A stretch of 64,000 bases of DNA from Cryptomeria japonica (taxonomy: Eukaryota; Streptophyta; Pinopsida; Cupressales; Cupressaceae), in NCBI RefSeq assembly GCF_030272615.1, contig NC_081406.1, positions 479,476,900 to 479,540,899 of the forward strand, written 5' to 3'. Numbering within the stretch: position 1 is the stretch's first letter; the number at the start of each line of letters is the position of its first letter. The position numbers were made by a program, and so were the translations under genes. Positions 23,901 through 36,678 of this stretch are shown here, in pieces. The notes under the pieces were generated by a model. That model had not been told where the DNA came from. It saw nothing but the letters and a program-made list of their open reading frames with translations, and searched no databases.

Positions 23901-26078
23901 TTTAGCGTGTAGGGCGGTTTGAACAATCAAACTTGACTCAGCCTTATCTTTAACCTTTTTTGCCCAAACTTGTTTGGTTTCTTTCTTCTTTTCTGTTGTC
24001 CCATTCTATTCTGATTTTACATTTGGTTTAGATGTTGATACTATCTTCTTTTGCTTAGTTATCCTAAGCTTACAATGTTTTTCAATGTGGACCAAGTTTT
24101 GACAATGATAGCATTTTACATTTACATTGAATGATGAATTTGAAAATCTATTATAGGATTGAGATATATTTCTTCTACACTCATAACTCCTATGACCGTA
24201 TCCATTACAATGATAACAAGTAATATTCCTATCTCTAAGGATAGAAAATTTATTTCTACTTTCAAAACTTGGTGGAAACCTATGCATAAGTCTACATTCT
24301 GCAATTCTATGATCATAAGTATTACATTTATAACAGTAGATACAAAATTGAGGTACATACCAATCGTTGTTGAAGTTGTTTTTGATTGGTCTTTTTGGAA
24401 CAACATATTTTGGTCTCCTTGAGCTCTTCCTTTGTGTATCCTTGACCTTTGTGAATCCTCCATCATTCATCTTGTATTTTTCCTTAGAATTAGCATGTTG
24501 ATTCCTTGCAACACTAGCATATGTCTTCTTCTCGGTAAGCTTGTTGACAATGAATGTTTATTTCACTTCACTTTCACTTGAAGATGTGAAATGTATCTCC
24601 TTACCTAATGAATATTTACTATTAGAACATTGTCCCTTTTCAAATCCAACTCCATTTATGTCCTTGTTGTGTGTCTACTTAACATTTTGTCTAATGCTTC
24701 AGTGCTACCACCATTCTCATGTTGAGTTCATCCTTATTCTTTTCCAATTACTTTCTCAAATTTACAAGATCTTCTTCCATTAATCTTTGAAACTCTTTAT
24801 CCTTTCTCACTAAATCTAATTTTGTTACTTCATACATCATCTTTGCTTCTTCCAAATGAATCTTCAAATAAAAAAATATTCTCTTTGATTTCTCAAGAGA
24901 TTTGTTCAATAGGTTTTGTTCTTCAGCAATATCATTCTTGTACTTTTTATATTATTTTCTTAATTTTGTAAGTTCTTCTAGTGCATTCACAAGTTCACCT
25001 TCAAGGTCTACTTCAACTTTAATTTCCTCTTCTTCATTATCAATAATATATTCATCAGATAACTCTCCTTGTGGCATAAAGAGATTAACTTATCTTTCAC
25101 CTTCACTGCAGCAATCTTCAAAGGCACTTTCTTCATCAGAGGCATCATCTTCAAAAGTGTAAAGACTGCTCCAACTCTTAAAACTTCTTCTCCTTGGCTT
25201 ATAAGAATTCTTCATCTTTTCTTTGCCAAAAGACTTCACGTTTTTCTTTTCATCTTCATCCTTTTCTCCATAAGGGCATTTATATGCAAAATGTACGATC
25301 TTTCCATAGTTGAAACACTTGAAAGGAAAGTTACCTTTTTACTTTCTTGAGCCTCTTTTGAGATTCCTTAAAAAAATTCCACCACAACATCAGAATCATT
25401 TACATCCTCATTTGTAGCATGTTCTTTACCTCTCTATGTGGTATTGAAAGAAGCCCCTCTCTTTGACATTTCTCCTCCTCTTATTCTCATTTCATAAGCT
25501 AATAAGGAGCGAAATAATTAATCAATAGAGAATATCTTTAAGTCTTTACCTTCCTCAATAGCAGAGACCTTTATGTCATACTTTGAGGTTAATGATCTCA
25601 AAACTTTCTTGACAGTAACTTGATCTTTAACATCCTCTCCAAGTCCTCTTATAGCACTCACAATCTCATCCACTCTTTGCAGATAGTCAACTATCTTCTC
25701 TTTTTCTTTTAGTTTTAGATTTTCAAATTGCACTCTTAGATTTTGCAGTTTGGCTTCTTTCACTTTGGTATCTCCTTCATATACACTCTATAACTTGTCC
25801 CAAGTTTCTTTTGCTGATGTGCAATGCATGAATTTGACAAACTCTATATCTGATAGACCACTTAAGATTGCATTCTTAGCTTTGGCATTGTTCTCATATT
25901 CCCTTTTAGCATCAGGGTCGGGAGGAGGAACTTGAGGAACAATATATCCATTTTTTATGAACATCCAAACATCAAACCCAAGGGAAGACAAATATGTCTC
26001 CATTCTTCTATTTTAGAAGGCATAGTTGGTGCCATCAAACATAGGTGCTTTAGAAGATGAGGATTCATTCCTAGCCAT
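20937..26078 (-). pseudogene. Copia gag-pol polyprotein of B, Sirevirus-like gag, broken
   Basis: Gag starts at 26078 (MFDGTNY near 26040). A first knuckle near 25310 has its second Cys changed to Tyr. An acidic, coiled-coil-like stretch at about 25120-24700 follows, then three more knuckles at about 24370-24050 (CYKCNTYDHRIAEC, CYHCNGYGHRSYEC, CYHCQNLVHIEKHC). The protease DSGC is intact near 23900. Integrase keeps its first Asp (HIDLCGP near 23300). Reverse transcriptase keeps an intact YVDDIIFGG near 21850, and RNase H lies near 21370-21230. The frame is cut at 20941 by C and ends at 7193. Stops and frameshifts occur throughout. Some active-site motifs survive better here than in its neighbours. 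Confidence 0.88.
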
Positions 26079-26139
26079 TGTGTTCACTAACCAGAATCTA
26101 CCCAAGCTAGAGAAAGATTTTACTATAGAGGAACCTAGA

Positions 26140-26152
26140 CTCTGATACCAAT
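26140..26152 (-). other. Primer-binding site of element B
   Basis: The minus strand reads ATTGGTATCAGAG next to the LTR edge at 26153, the initiator-Met-tRNA type. Confidence 0.85.
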
Positions 26153-27337
26153 TGAAGATCAAAAATGGACACTAAGAGGGGGTGAATCAATGTATCTTAA
26201 AACTTTTAACTATGTTTAAAAATAATAAAACTATAAATTAACTAATAACATGCACACACACAACTCAAACCACAACACAAAGTATATGAGGAAAACCAAT
26301 GTGGGAAAAACCTCAGTGAGAATAGTTGTTGGAGTCTACTACTCCAATCCAGCCTCATAGTAAATAACTATTTACAATGTTTAGGGAACCAACCCAAGGA
26401 GAACCAGCCCCTGAAACTTTAGGGCACCAACCCAAAGAGCACCAACCCCTAATTTTATGAGCACCTACTCAAAGGAGCACCTACCCCTGATTTTATGAGC
26501 ACCTAATCAAAGGAGCACCTACCCTTTCTTTGAGCACCAACTCATATATTTATAATGATTATCAAAAACATACAATGCATTTATGAAACCTTGTTACAAA
26601 TGAGTTTTGTAACACTTACAAATTTCTCATAACATGAGAATAAATTTCTCTGCCTACTAGATCTCTTCCTCTGTTTCTTCCTCTTCCTTTGTCTGGTAGT
26701 CTTCTCCTTCTCTCTACTCCAGCTTAACTTTTCTCGATACTCAATTTTTTCTTACTTTCTCCAATTTTGTGTATTGCTCTATTTTCTTTCAGTAGAAACA
26801 CCACTCTCAACTCAACACACTCATTGTCTACCCACTCAGCTCTACTCGACACACTCCAAGTTGAGATATTTTTACTTCACCTTTTATCTACATCTCAATA
26901 GCCACACCTACCTATATCAAATCTCATTACACCTACTACTCAAACTTCAATCATTTTTTTACACTACTCACATTTCTCCAATGTAGGATTTTAATATTTT
27001 ATTCAAGTCGGCTATCTTGGAGATCTCTACTGCAGGTGATTTTATTCTTTGTCTTCAATCTATTCTCAGATTGGCTGCCTATATTAAATGCATCCTATCT
27101 ATCTTCAGATCTTTCTCTATACTTGGATTACTAAGTGTAGTAATCTTACTCTTGCCAAAATGATCTGGAATCCTTCCTTGAGCCACACAACCTATATGCA
27201 ACTCGATCGCCATTAATACATTTTCCATCCTTTGTTGACCTACTCTGAAAAGATAGATAACAACCACACTAGAATCCTTTGTCACTGACTTCTATGTATC
27301 AGATTCATTCTGTGTTCATCAAGGAGCCTCATGTCTT
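26153..27337 (-). repeat. 5' LTR of element B (proximal part)
   Basis: The LTR edge TGAAGATC lies next to the primer site and is followed by GGGGGTGAATCA, as in the other LTRs here. It contains the GGAAAACC..TGTGGGAAAAACC region shared with other families and a 38-bp tandem repeat. Element E interrupts at 27338. The distal end beyond 35440 was not identified. Confidence 0.6.
26361..26543. repeat. 38-bp tandem repeat in the B LTR, over four copies
   Basis: Units begin at 26399, 26437, 26475 and 26513 at an exact 38-base spacing, with a partial unit before them. The core is GAGCACC(A/T)ACCCCT followed by an AATTTTATGAGCACC-like half. Confidence 0.88.
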
Positions 27338-28014
27338 CATTGACAATATGTTGGATTTTATTAAGAAATGTCATTGATGTCAACATTGTATCCCAGTTGG
27401 AGACTATCCCAGTCGGATCTATCCTGATTAGTCTTAGTCATCATTTCGGTTTTGGCTGTGATTCTAATCTGGTATGATCAAACCTCTAGAATCCATTTTG
27501 GATGCTTATTCTGATGGTTACATGCTTGTATATTCTAGTGGTTTCATGATTTGGTTATTACTTTTGGTATTTCTGGTTATCAGTTGGTTTATGCCTTTAC
27601 TGGCTAGATTTTGGCTTTACCAACTTTTGGCATTCATGGTTAGCTTTACCGATATGCTATTTTGGTGACTTGGTCCATAGATTTTCGGTCTAGCTTATGG
27701 AATCAGTTTCTTTCATTTTGTTGGTGCTTCTTGATCATATCCTAAGCATTTGGTAACTTTGCATTGCATGGTGTGCTATTATGGTGGTCCTATTTGGATC
27801 CGGTTAAACTTTCACTGAGGGTTTCTATGGGCAAGCAAAGCATGTTGGATTTTGGTCTTAGCAGAATCTCGACAAATATAATTGTTTGGTTACTTGATTT
27901 AGGTCCATGCTATGTAATGTAAATCATAATATTGGTCTGGTGGTATCATGTGATGTAATTTTTTTATGGGTTTAGGGTTTAGCCACCTTGTCAATAAGGT
28001 TGATGATCTATATT
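27338..28014 (+). repeat. 5' LTR of element E, first segment
   Basis: It aligns with 34211 onward. Its expected TGTTGGCAATATGTTGG start is changed to CATTGACAATATGTTGG. It ends at ATATT, the left target duplication of F. Confidence 0.82.
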
Positions 28015-29615
28015 TGGTGCAGGAGCACCTAGGAGCACCAAAGAACACCTAAAGACATCAAAGCTTTGGAATGAAGCATGTGAGGACAAACAAGTTAGAT
28101 GGGATGTGTTGAAACCAATAATGGCATTTTGCCATGATTTTCATAATGTAATGTTCAAATGTCCTAAGGGTCCTGGTGAGAACCCTAGCACCAAAAAGAT
28201 GTATTAGGGTCAAAAAGGAATGTTTTTAAGTCTTAAGAAAGATTGATAGGTTATTTGGAGTCAATAATGATCAATGGTTAGTAGGTTACAATCCAATAAT
28301 GTCACTTTTACAAAGTTGACAAATTTGAATATTTGAAAGGCAACAGCTAGGTAGTTTTGGTGGGAAAGTAGTCTTATTGTGTTTTAAACTTTAACAAATC
28401 CTCATAACCAACCAATGGTATTTGAATAAGTTAAGGGGAGCCTATATATGTCTATAATATGGCATTATATGGAGTGTTAGAGATCTGGGTGTACGGATTG
28501 AGCAACAATTTGGGAATAAAGACCAATTTCTTCTATCTTATTGTTCTTTTTTGCATGGTCAATATAGCATATTGATTGGTTATTACTTTCTAATTATTTG
28601 AGAGTTTTTTTAATCTTTCATTTATCAGTTGGATGCATTGAATTTTTAGTTTTTTCCCAGTTTGCAATTCTTGGCTGACTATTATAACATTTTGACTAGT
28701 TTTAGATCAAAAATAGTGATTTTCTAAAATGGAGTAAGCATTCCATGATTGAATTAGGCCTATGAATCATGGGATGTCTTGAATTAACATTTAACATTGT
28801 TTTATAACCCAATAATGTGCAAATAAGGTTGAAAGAAGGGTGATCACCATGGAAAAGTAGTGAAAATGGTTGCTAAGGAGTAGCATTAGCAAATCTGACT
28901 TAATGAGGGGTATATTTTATGCCTTGAAGTGGTAAGGTATGTCCAAGACAATGTGAATCCATCATCATTTGGGTTGAATAGTGTTTGGAAGAGGGATATG
29001 TGCGAAACCCTACTTTTAAGGGTTTGAGGAAGACTAAATTAGGGATCTTGCACCTAGGGAGGTCAAGCCTTGAAACCAATTGTATATTCCTTGGTTTTGC
29101 ACCATATTTGATGACTGTTGAAAGTTTTGGAGTCAGGGAGTTAAGACATCACATACCTCCTTTGTAAATTTACCATTTTGGGGGTCTCAAAATAGTGCAC
29201 AGTTGTGGGACAACATATGCTTTCCAAAATAACCTCCTGTGATTTTTTTATATGTCAAAATAGAGCCAAAAGGGTACCAGAATATATGGTTTATTTGTTT
29301 AGTTCTTTGAAAACATTGAGTGGAAAAAATTAAATTCAATCGTTGTAGGGCTTATAGGAGCAAATAGGCTACAAGGTAGAATTTGGGGTTTGGCTAGTAA
29401 ACAACCACACAGATGAGCAAAACTTGGTTAATCCTTTCATTTTGGACTTAAGGACACCTCCCATACCTTTAGAATCATTTGGAGAAGTGTTGGTTTTCAT
29501 TTGACCTATCTAAGCCATTTGGGTGCTTGTAGGCCTAGGGGTTTTGAGCCTTGTATTTCCCTTATAATATTAAGAGCTCATTCAAACTCATTTCCCACAC
29601 CCTTCCTCTGCATCA
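28015..29615 (+). mobile_element. Solo LTR F in the 5' LTR of E
   Basis: This 1,601-base block is missing from the other E LTR (compare the intact site near 34890). It begins TGGTGCAGG and ends TGCATCA, with TG...CA ends and a partial TGGTGC/GCATCA inverted match. Flanks ATATT (28010-28014) and GTATT (29616-29620) form a target duplication with one transition. It has no coding sequence. A TATATATG stretch near 28443 could be its TATA box. A solo LTR arises when the two LTRs of an element recombine. The family is unknown, and the plus-strand label is arbitrary. Confidence 0.78.
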
Positions 29616-30170
29616 GTATTTATAGGTGACTTATTCATGTAAATGGAGATGTGATGGTTATGGTTGGTTAAGTCTGCATTATCAGAGAAGGATTAAGTGT
29701 GAATAAATTTATATCATTCAGGTGAAGGTTAGAAATGTTTTGTATTGTAGAGAAGACATTGGTGCTTAACTGGAACTGTATCAGGCATTAGTAGATGCTA
29801 CTTTCATAGTTCATTATTTTTTGGATTGTAGTCTAATGATTTTGTAAGTTATTGAGACTTCCCTTTGTGATGAGCAGTGCGCTCTAGGCTGTTGACCTTT
29901 CTGCATGTGCAAACCCCATTGTAATTATTCATAATACTATTGCAGAGTATTCATCTAATTGTGGGTAGGGTTTCCCACTATGGTTTTCCCTTTCCAATTT
30001 TTCCACATCAAAATATTGGTGTTATGTGTGTTGTTCTTTCATGTTATATTTTTCATTGGGTTGTACTCCGATTTAAGGTTTATAATTGAATTGATTGTTG
30101 TTATCATTAGTAAATTGATTCAACCCCCTACCCCCTCTTAGTTTAATGTCGATATCAGTGTATTCTAGAA
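29616..30170 (+). repeat. 5' LTR of element E, second segment
   Basis: It resumes the E LTR (GTATTTATAGGTGAC) and runs to TATTCTAGAA at the primer site. The terminal CCAACA of the partner is degraded here. The CTGCATGTGC hairpin half lies near 29901. Confidence 0.82.
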
Positions 30171-30184
30171 ATTGGTATCAGAGC
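30171..30184 (+). other. Primer-binding site of element E
   Basis: ATTGGTATCAGAGC follows the LTR, the exact initiator-Met-tRNA type. Confidence 0.88.
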
Positions 30185-30225
30185 AAGGTCCTCTCTGCAG
30201 AAGCTTAACCGCTTGAGGAGATCGG

Positions 30226-33200
30226 ATGGCAACTACATCTAGTTTTACATTCAATTCTTACAAGAAGAAGAGTCCCAGATTTGATGGTACAAATTACAAG
30301 ATATGGAAGGAGTGAATGAAGATTCATCTTAGATTTCTTGGAGCTTAAGTTTGGGAGATGGTGGATAAAGGGTATATACCTCACAATCCTAATTTTGGAA
30401 CACCGACACTGCTAATGAACAAAAGAGAGGTGAAAATGATGTAAGAGCAAAACAAGCATACCATGTCTGATGAAAAGCTATTGAATGTCATAGAGTTGGA
30501 GAATGCTAAGTTGATCTGGACAAAGCTTGAAACTCTTTATGAAGGTGACCAGGTTGTGAAGATTGCAAAACTTGAAGGTTTTTGGGTAAGATATAAAACT
30601 TTAAAGATGGAAGAAGATGAGAAGATAAGTTCTTTCATGGATAGAGTCAATGAGATTGTCATGGGTATCAAATGTTGTGATGGATATTTTAGTGAGGATA
30701 AGACAGTGTAAAAAGTTCTATGATTTCTACCTCCAACTTACAAGATGAAGGCTACTGCTATCAATGAACTCCGGACAATGTCAAGTACCCCTGTGACCAG
30801 AGATACACTACATGGGAAATTGACTGCTTTTGAAATTGAAGAACTTGGAGATCAGAGTGTTGCTAAAACTGAGACTGCATCTAGTAAATAGAAGATAGAT
30901 TGGAAAGTGATGTATGCTAAGGATATGGAGGAAATTGAGAAAGAAGAAAGAGAGTTGGAAGAGATGGAAGCCCTGATTGCTAGAAGAATTTATAAAGGAC
31001 CAACTAGAAGTAAGTATGAGGGAAAAATCCCTTTTAAATGTTTTTCATGCAATGAGATTGGTCATTTTGCATCTAGATGTCCTGAGAGAGCTGCTTGGAA
31101 TCATGAAAGATTTATGAGAAATTATAAGCCTAATCTTGAATATCAAAGCAGACCTAGATTCAGAAGGAATAAGGATAAATCATGTTATTATGTTGGTGAT
31201 CATGATTGTGTTTTTGTGATGATGATGAACCTGTGAGTAGATCCAGTAATGGTGCTTCATCTGACAAAGATTGGGTCTTTATTGCTATCAATGATGATTC
31301 TTTGGAATCTATCATTGAACCAACACATACTGAGGAAAAGGCCTTGGCTGCTAAAATTGAAGAAAATGATGAATGGGTTATAGACAATGGTTTCTCACAT
31401 CACATGACTGGTGACAAAAGAAATTTCTTATCATTGCAAGAGTTTGATGGTGGATTAGTCAGATTTGGAGACAACAAGGCATGCAGGATCAAAGACAAAG
31501 GAACAATATCATTGGATGGTAAGACTAATACTGATAATGTTTATTATGTTGAAGGCTGAAAGCATAATATTTAGTGTAGGTCAGATGGTGGATAGAGGAT
31601 TTCATTTGCAATTCAAGGATGGAAAATGTAAGATTATTAATAAATCTAGATTGAAGATTGCTTCCAGAACTCAGACCAATGGTAATATCTTTCATTTGAA
31701 CTCCAGTGAGAAGGCTTGCTTGATTGCTCAAATTGATGAAAGGTTGTTGTGGCATAAGAGGATGTGTCATGTTAATTTTGATTTCATAATAAAGATTAGT
31801 TTAATACCGGGTGTTAGAGATTTGCCCAAGATTGTTAAACCTCATAATCTGGTATGTAGAGAATATCAAATGGGTAAACAAGTTAGATCTTCTTTCAGAA
31901 GTGTACATCATAAATCTAATGAAATTGTTCTTATTCATACTGATTTGTGTGGATTGACAAGGATTAAAGCTTTCAAGGTGATAGATATTTTATGTTACTT
32001 ATTGATGACTATTCTAGAATGATGTGGGTGGCATTTTTGAAAGAGAAATCTAAAGCTTTTGAGAAATTCAAAATATTTAAGGTTATGGTTGAGACTGAGA
32101 CAGGACTAGAGATAAAGTGCTTAAGATCAGATCATGGTGGTGAGTTTACATCCGGTGAGTTCAACAACTTTTGTGAAAGGAATGGTATTAGGAGGCAACT
32201 TTTTGTACCTAGAACCCCACAATAGAACAAATTGGTGGAAAGAAAGAACAAAACAATTTTGGATGTTGCAAAGACTATGATGACTGAAGCTAAATTACTT
32301 GATATCTATGGAGAGAGGTTGTCAATACCATTGTATACACTTTCAACATAGTACACATAAAAGGTGATACCGGTAAGACTCCTTATGAACTATGGTTTGG
32401 TCATACCCATATTGTCAGATATTTCAGAATTTTTGGAAGAAAATGTTACATTAGAAGAGATGATGCATTAGGAAAGTTTGATCCTAGAAGTGATGAAGGA
32501 ATATTTTTGGATTATTCTACTAAGAGCAAAGCATATAGATGTTATAAAAAAATATTGAATAGTATATTGGAAAGCATAAATGGCAAGGTGGATGAGCATG
32601 GTAGTAATAAGATTAGAGCATATGATTATGGACCAAAAGATGAATTTATCAGACCTAAACTGATAGTACAAGAATCAATTCAAAACAGTAAACCTGTGAC
32701 ATCGGTAGCATCAAAAAATTCAACAGTGACAAGGGAACAGTGGAATGAGTGAGAAAATCAAGAAAATTCAAAGACTCTCAGCTATGTAAAGCTAAATCAT
32801 TTTGAAGATCAAATTATTGGAGATAAAAGGAAAGGTTTGATGACTAGGAGAAGGTTAACTGATGAAGAGGTATGTTTAATTTCTAAAATTGAACTAGAAT
32901 ATTTGTTTGAAGCAAGTAAGGATGAAAATTGGATAAAAGCAATGGAAGAGGAATTAGATCATATTGAAAAGAATAAGACATGGGAATTGTACCTAGACCT
33001 AAAAACAAGAACATTATTGGAACTAAATGGGTTTTTCAGGAACAAATTGAATGAGGAAGGTCAAGTGGTGAGGAACAAGGCTAGATTGGTTTGCAAAGGT
33101 TATTCATAGGAAGAAGGAATTGATTATGGGGAAACTTATGCCCCGGTTGCTAGAATTGAAGCGGTAAGACTTTTTCTTGCTTATGATGCACACAAGAACT

Positions 33201-33940
33201 ACAAAGTATATCAGATGGATGTTAAATATGCTTTTCTGAATGGAGATCTTGAAGAGGAAGTTTATATTGAACAACCTGATGCATTTTATTTATTAGAAGA
33301 CAAGGACATGGTTTGCAGATTGAAGAAAGCTTTATATGGACTAAAACAGGCCCCTAGAGCATGGTATGCTAGATTGGATAAGTATCTTTCAAAGATTTGT
33401 TTCAGTAAAGGTAATGTTAATAGTAACTTATATTAAAAGATTGAGCATGATGACTTCACATTATGTGCATATACAAATTCTGATTGGGAAGGAGATGTGG
33501 ATGACCGGAAGAGCACTACTAGCGGTGCATTCTTTTTTTGGAAGAAGTTGGTTTTATGGCTTAGTAAGAAAAAATCACACACTTCATTGTCTATAGCTGA
33601 AGCAGAATATGTTGTAGATACTACCAATTATACTCATATTTTATGGATGAAACAAATGTTAAAGGATATAAGGGTAAGTTATAATGAGCCTATTGTTATT
33701 CACTGTGATAATACTACTTCTATTGATATGTCAAGGAATCCAGTATTTCATTCCAAATCAAAACACATTTCTATAAGGTATAATTTCTTGAAAGAAAAGG
33801 TTGGAGCAAAGGAGGTCAGATTGGTTTATGTGCCTACTAAGGAACAAATTACAAATATTCTAACGAAACCATTTCCTAAAGACACTTTTGAATATCTCCG
33901 AGATCAGTTGGGGGTTACCAACCCTCTGGAAAAAACTTAG
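30226..33940 (+). pseudogene. Copia gag-pol of E, frameshifted, reverse transcriptase deleted in part
   Basis: Gag starts at ATG 30226 (FDGTNYKIW) and keeps a full knuckle (CFSCNEIGHFASRC, near 31040-31080). The protease motif is DNGFSHHMTGD (DSGC in relatives) near 31382. Integrase follows, with its first Asp kept (HTDLCG near 31935). Reverse transcriptase is recognisable from about 32930 to NSNLY at 33419-33433, then jumps straight to the RNase H lead-in (DDFTLCAY near 33449). Compared with A and D, roughly 480 bases are gone, including the YVDD box. RNase H and the ILTKP tail follow, ending at TAG 33938. Several frame changes and many stops are present. Confidence 0.9.
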
Positions 33941-34020
33941 AGATGTAGGGATGCATCAATCCGGTGAGCTGATCAGACATACTTTTCTGATCCAGGTTGA
34001 TGAAGATGGTGCTACTACTC

Positions 34021-34210
34021 AGGGGGAGTAGTCAGCTATTTGGATCAACATTCTTGGTTTAGCATCCATCCTTTGTCATTGATGTCAAAGGGGGAGAAGG
34101 TATTCATGTGAAAACTGTAGATCTTTTGACATTTTTGGAGTTTGTTGGCATTCCTTGGCACTTGGATGTTTTTCACATTCAGTGTTGCCATCAATGCTAA
34201 AATGGGAGAT
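34021..34210 (+). promoter_or_regulatory. Three purine tracts before the 3' LTR of E
   Basis: AGGGGGAG at 34021, TCAAAGGGGGAGAAGG near 34085 and AAAATGGGAGAT at 34199-34210 match the positions seen in A and D. The last one carries a T. Confidence 0.68.
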
Positions 34211-35435
34211 CGTTGGCAATATGTTGGTTTTGGTTAAGTGTTTCCATTTATGTCAACACTGTATACCGATTCGAGACTATCCCGGTTGGATCTATCCCAG
34301 TTAGTCTTGGTGATTATTTTGGTTTTGGCTATGATTCTGATCCAGTATGATCAAACCTCTGGAATCCATTTTGGATGCATATTTTGATGGTTACATGCTT
34401 GCTATATTCTGTTGGTTTCATTATTTGGTTATCACTTTTGGTATTTATGGTTACCGGATGGTTTATGCCTTTACCGGCTATCTTTTGGCTTTATCAGCTT
34501 CTGGCATTCTCGAATAGCTTTACTGATATGTTGTTTTGGTGACTTGGTCAATGGATTTTGGGTCCAGCTTATGGAAAAAAAAATTGTATATTGTTGGTGC
34601 TTCTTGATCATATCCCAAGCATTTGATGACTTTGCATTGGATGGTGTTCTATTATGGTGGTCCTATTTTGATCTCGTTAAACTTTCACTAAGGGTTTCTA
34701 CCGACAAGTGAAACGTGTTGGATTTTTGTCTTAGCGGAATCCCCAATGGAGATAATTGTTTGGTTACTTGATTTAGGTCCATGCTATGTAATGTAAATCA
34801 TAATATTGGTCTGGTGGTACCATGTGATGCAATTTTGTTTATGGGTTTAGGATTTAGTCAACCTTGTCAATAAGGTTGATGATCTGTATTTATAGGTGAC
34901 TTATTCATGTAAATGAAGATGTGATGGTTATGGTTGGTTAAGTCTACATTATCAGAGAAGGATTAAATGTGAATAAATTCATATCATTCAAGTGAAGGTT
35001 GGAAAGGTTTTTTATTGCAGAGCAGACATCAGTGCTTATCCAAAACTGTATCAGGCATTAGTAGATGCTACTTTCACAATTTTATTTTTTTTGAATTGTA
35101 GTCCGATAATTTTGTAGGTCAGTGAGACTTCCCTTTGTGATGAGTAATGTGCTCTAGGATTTTGGCCTTTCTTCATGTGCATATCCCATTGTAATTATTC
35201 ATAATACTACTATAGAGTATTCATCTGATTTTGGGTAGGGTTTCCCATCGTACTTTTTCCCTTTCCAGGTTTTCCACATCAAAATATTGGTATTATGTGT
35301 GTTGTGCTTTCATGTTATATTCTTCATTGGGTTGTGCTCTAGTTTAAGGTTTGATTGAATGGATTTTTGTTATTGTTAGTAAACTGATTCACCCCACTCC
35401 TCTTAGTTTACTGCCGATATAAATGCATTCCAACA
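34211..35435 (+). repeat. 3' LTR of element E
   Basis: It starts CGTTGGCAATATGTTGG (first T changed to C) and ends ATTCCAACA. It aligns with the E 5' LTR once F is removed, and contains the uninterrupted F target site near 34890. Confidence 0.88.
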
Positions 35436-35440
35436 ATCTT

Positions 35441-36678
35441 CATATTCTTCATCTAGATCAGATGATCAAGGTTGGTCGGCCACCACGTAAAACCCTTGTG
35501 CCTATCAACATACATAGGTGTTATCAAAATGACATCCAAGTCACCTGGTCAACTATAGTCAACCGCCACATGGACTATCGTGCCTATTGATTTTTCGTTG
35601 TGTCGACTGAAACACCTCTAATGACCTTAACCTTTGTCACTGCCAGGGATAACTTTAAGAAACCAACGCCCGAGAAAGTATGTAAAATCCTAGCCAATCA
35701 GACATTATTTTCGAGGGGAAATTTTTATATGGATGGCAAAAAAATATTTCAAAATAGGACAAAAAATTATTTTGTATTGGCGATTTTTTTCTAGGGTACG
35801 AAAATTCCATAAATTTCTGGAGAATTATACCTTGATGTATGAGGAAAATGTTTATTGTAGGAGGCAAATAATTTTTGTTAAAAGGAACAAATATATAATT
35901 GTATGGGCAAAAAATTTTACTCCGAAGGAAAAATTATTTAAATGTATTGGTGATATTTATCCACCGCTTGAAAATTATTAAATTTTTTTTGGCGAATATT
36001 TTGTTATTTATGGAAAAATATATAATTTATTGGCGATTTCATGAACTCATTGTCATTAATAGACAAGGAACATCACATCACATTGAGTCCAGACTCTGCA
36101 CGATGTATCAATAAGTGTGGCCTCTATGACATGAGAAGGGTGACACATACCTAAAATCCATCAATGATTTTAAACCGTTCGATGATTGTAGATCAATGGG
36201 TGAAGTATTATTTCGGCCCAATTTTCTGAAGAGAACATAGCTCACTAGAAAGTGCCTGGAATGGAATTAGATTCAATGGACATGTATCAAATCTCATGAA
36301 TCACGATCGATAATTTCGGTCATTTAATATATATCTATTCACTTACTGCAATCCACTTTGTCCCCACGACTTCCAATGTGGTACTTGCCAACTTGGTACT
36401 GGTTTATAGTTGTTTACAATTTCGCACACTCATGCATTTATGGGAAAGATTTGCAGAGATACAAAAGATTTAAACAAATTTAAAGCAATTAATATGGTTA
36501 GAGAAGTAATTATTACAATCAAGAGCTTCAATTTTTTATATACGATCTCTGCTTCTTTCATCTTCAATTAGCCTTTACAATTTGGTACTTAAATCGTCAG
36601 AGCTCGCGGTATTTAAATTCTTCCTCTGGTTTAGGTTTATAGGCTTAGTTGTTTAATTTGTTAATCTATTTTCTCAAG
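35441..36678. other. AT-rich spacer, no recognisable gene
   Basis: About 1.2 kb with no coding similarity I can see. 35441-35560 includes a GGTCGGCCACC stretch of the kind found in the LTRs here and may be the far part of B's LTR. From 35700 to 36050 it is very A/T-rich. Confidence 0.5.

Larger units (their letters stand above)
6811..27337 (-). mobile_element. Copia element B (-), Sirevirus-like, split by nested element C
   Basis: B's own sequence is 6811-7240 (pol tail and 3' untranslated region) plus 20937-27337 (rest of pol, gag, primer site, 5' LTR start). Element C occupies the gap 7241-20936. The reading frame for the conserved end of pol resumes across the gap once one copy of the 5-bp duplication is removed. 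The gag has a zinc knuckle, an acidic coiled-coil region and three further knuckles, an architecture I associate with Sireviruses. The two LTRs could not be aligned to each other, so the outer limits are uncertain. Confidence 0.7.
27338..35435 (+). mobile_element. Copia element E (+), inserted beside the B primer site
   Basis: Two LTRs flank a primer site, a decayed gag-pol and purine tracts. Flanks GTCTT (27333-27337) and ATCTT (35436-35440) fit a 5-bp duplication with one transition. Its 5' LTR is more than doubled by the solo LTR F, and its reverse transcriptase carries a deletion of about 0.5 kb. Confidence 0.88.

Noticed and set aside
23141-25350. Several plus-strand frames (for example 24902-25162, Ser-rich)
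   Set aside because: Antisense shadows of B's gag-pol. The Ser runs are the reverse of acidic and coiled-coil codons.
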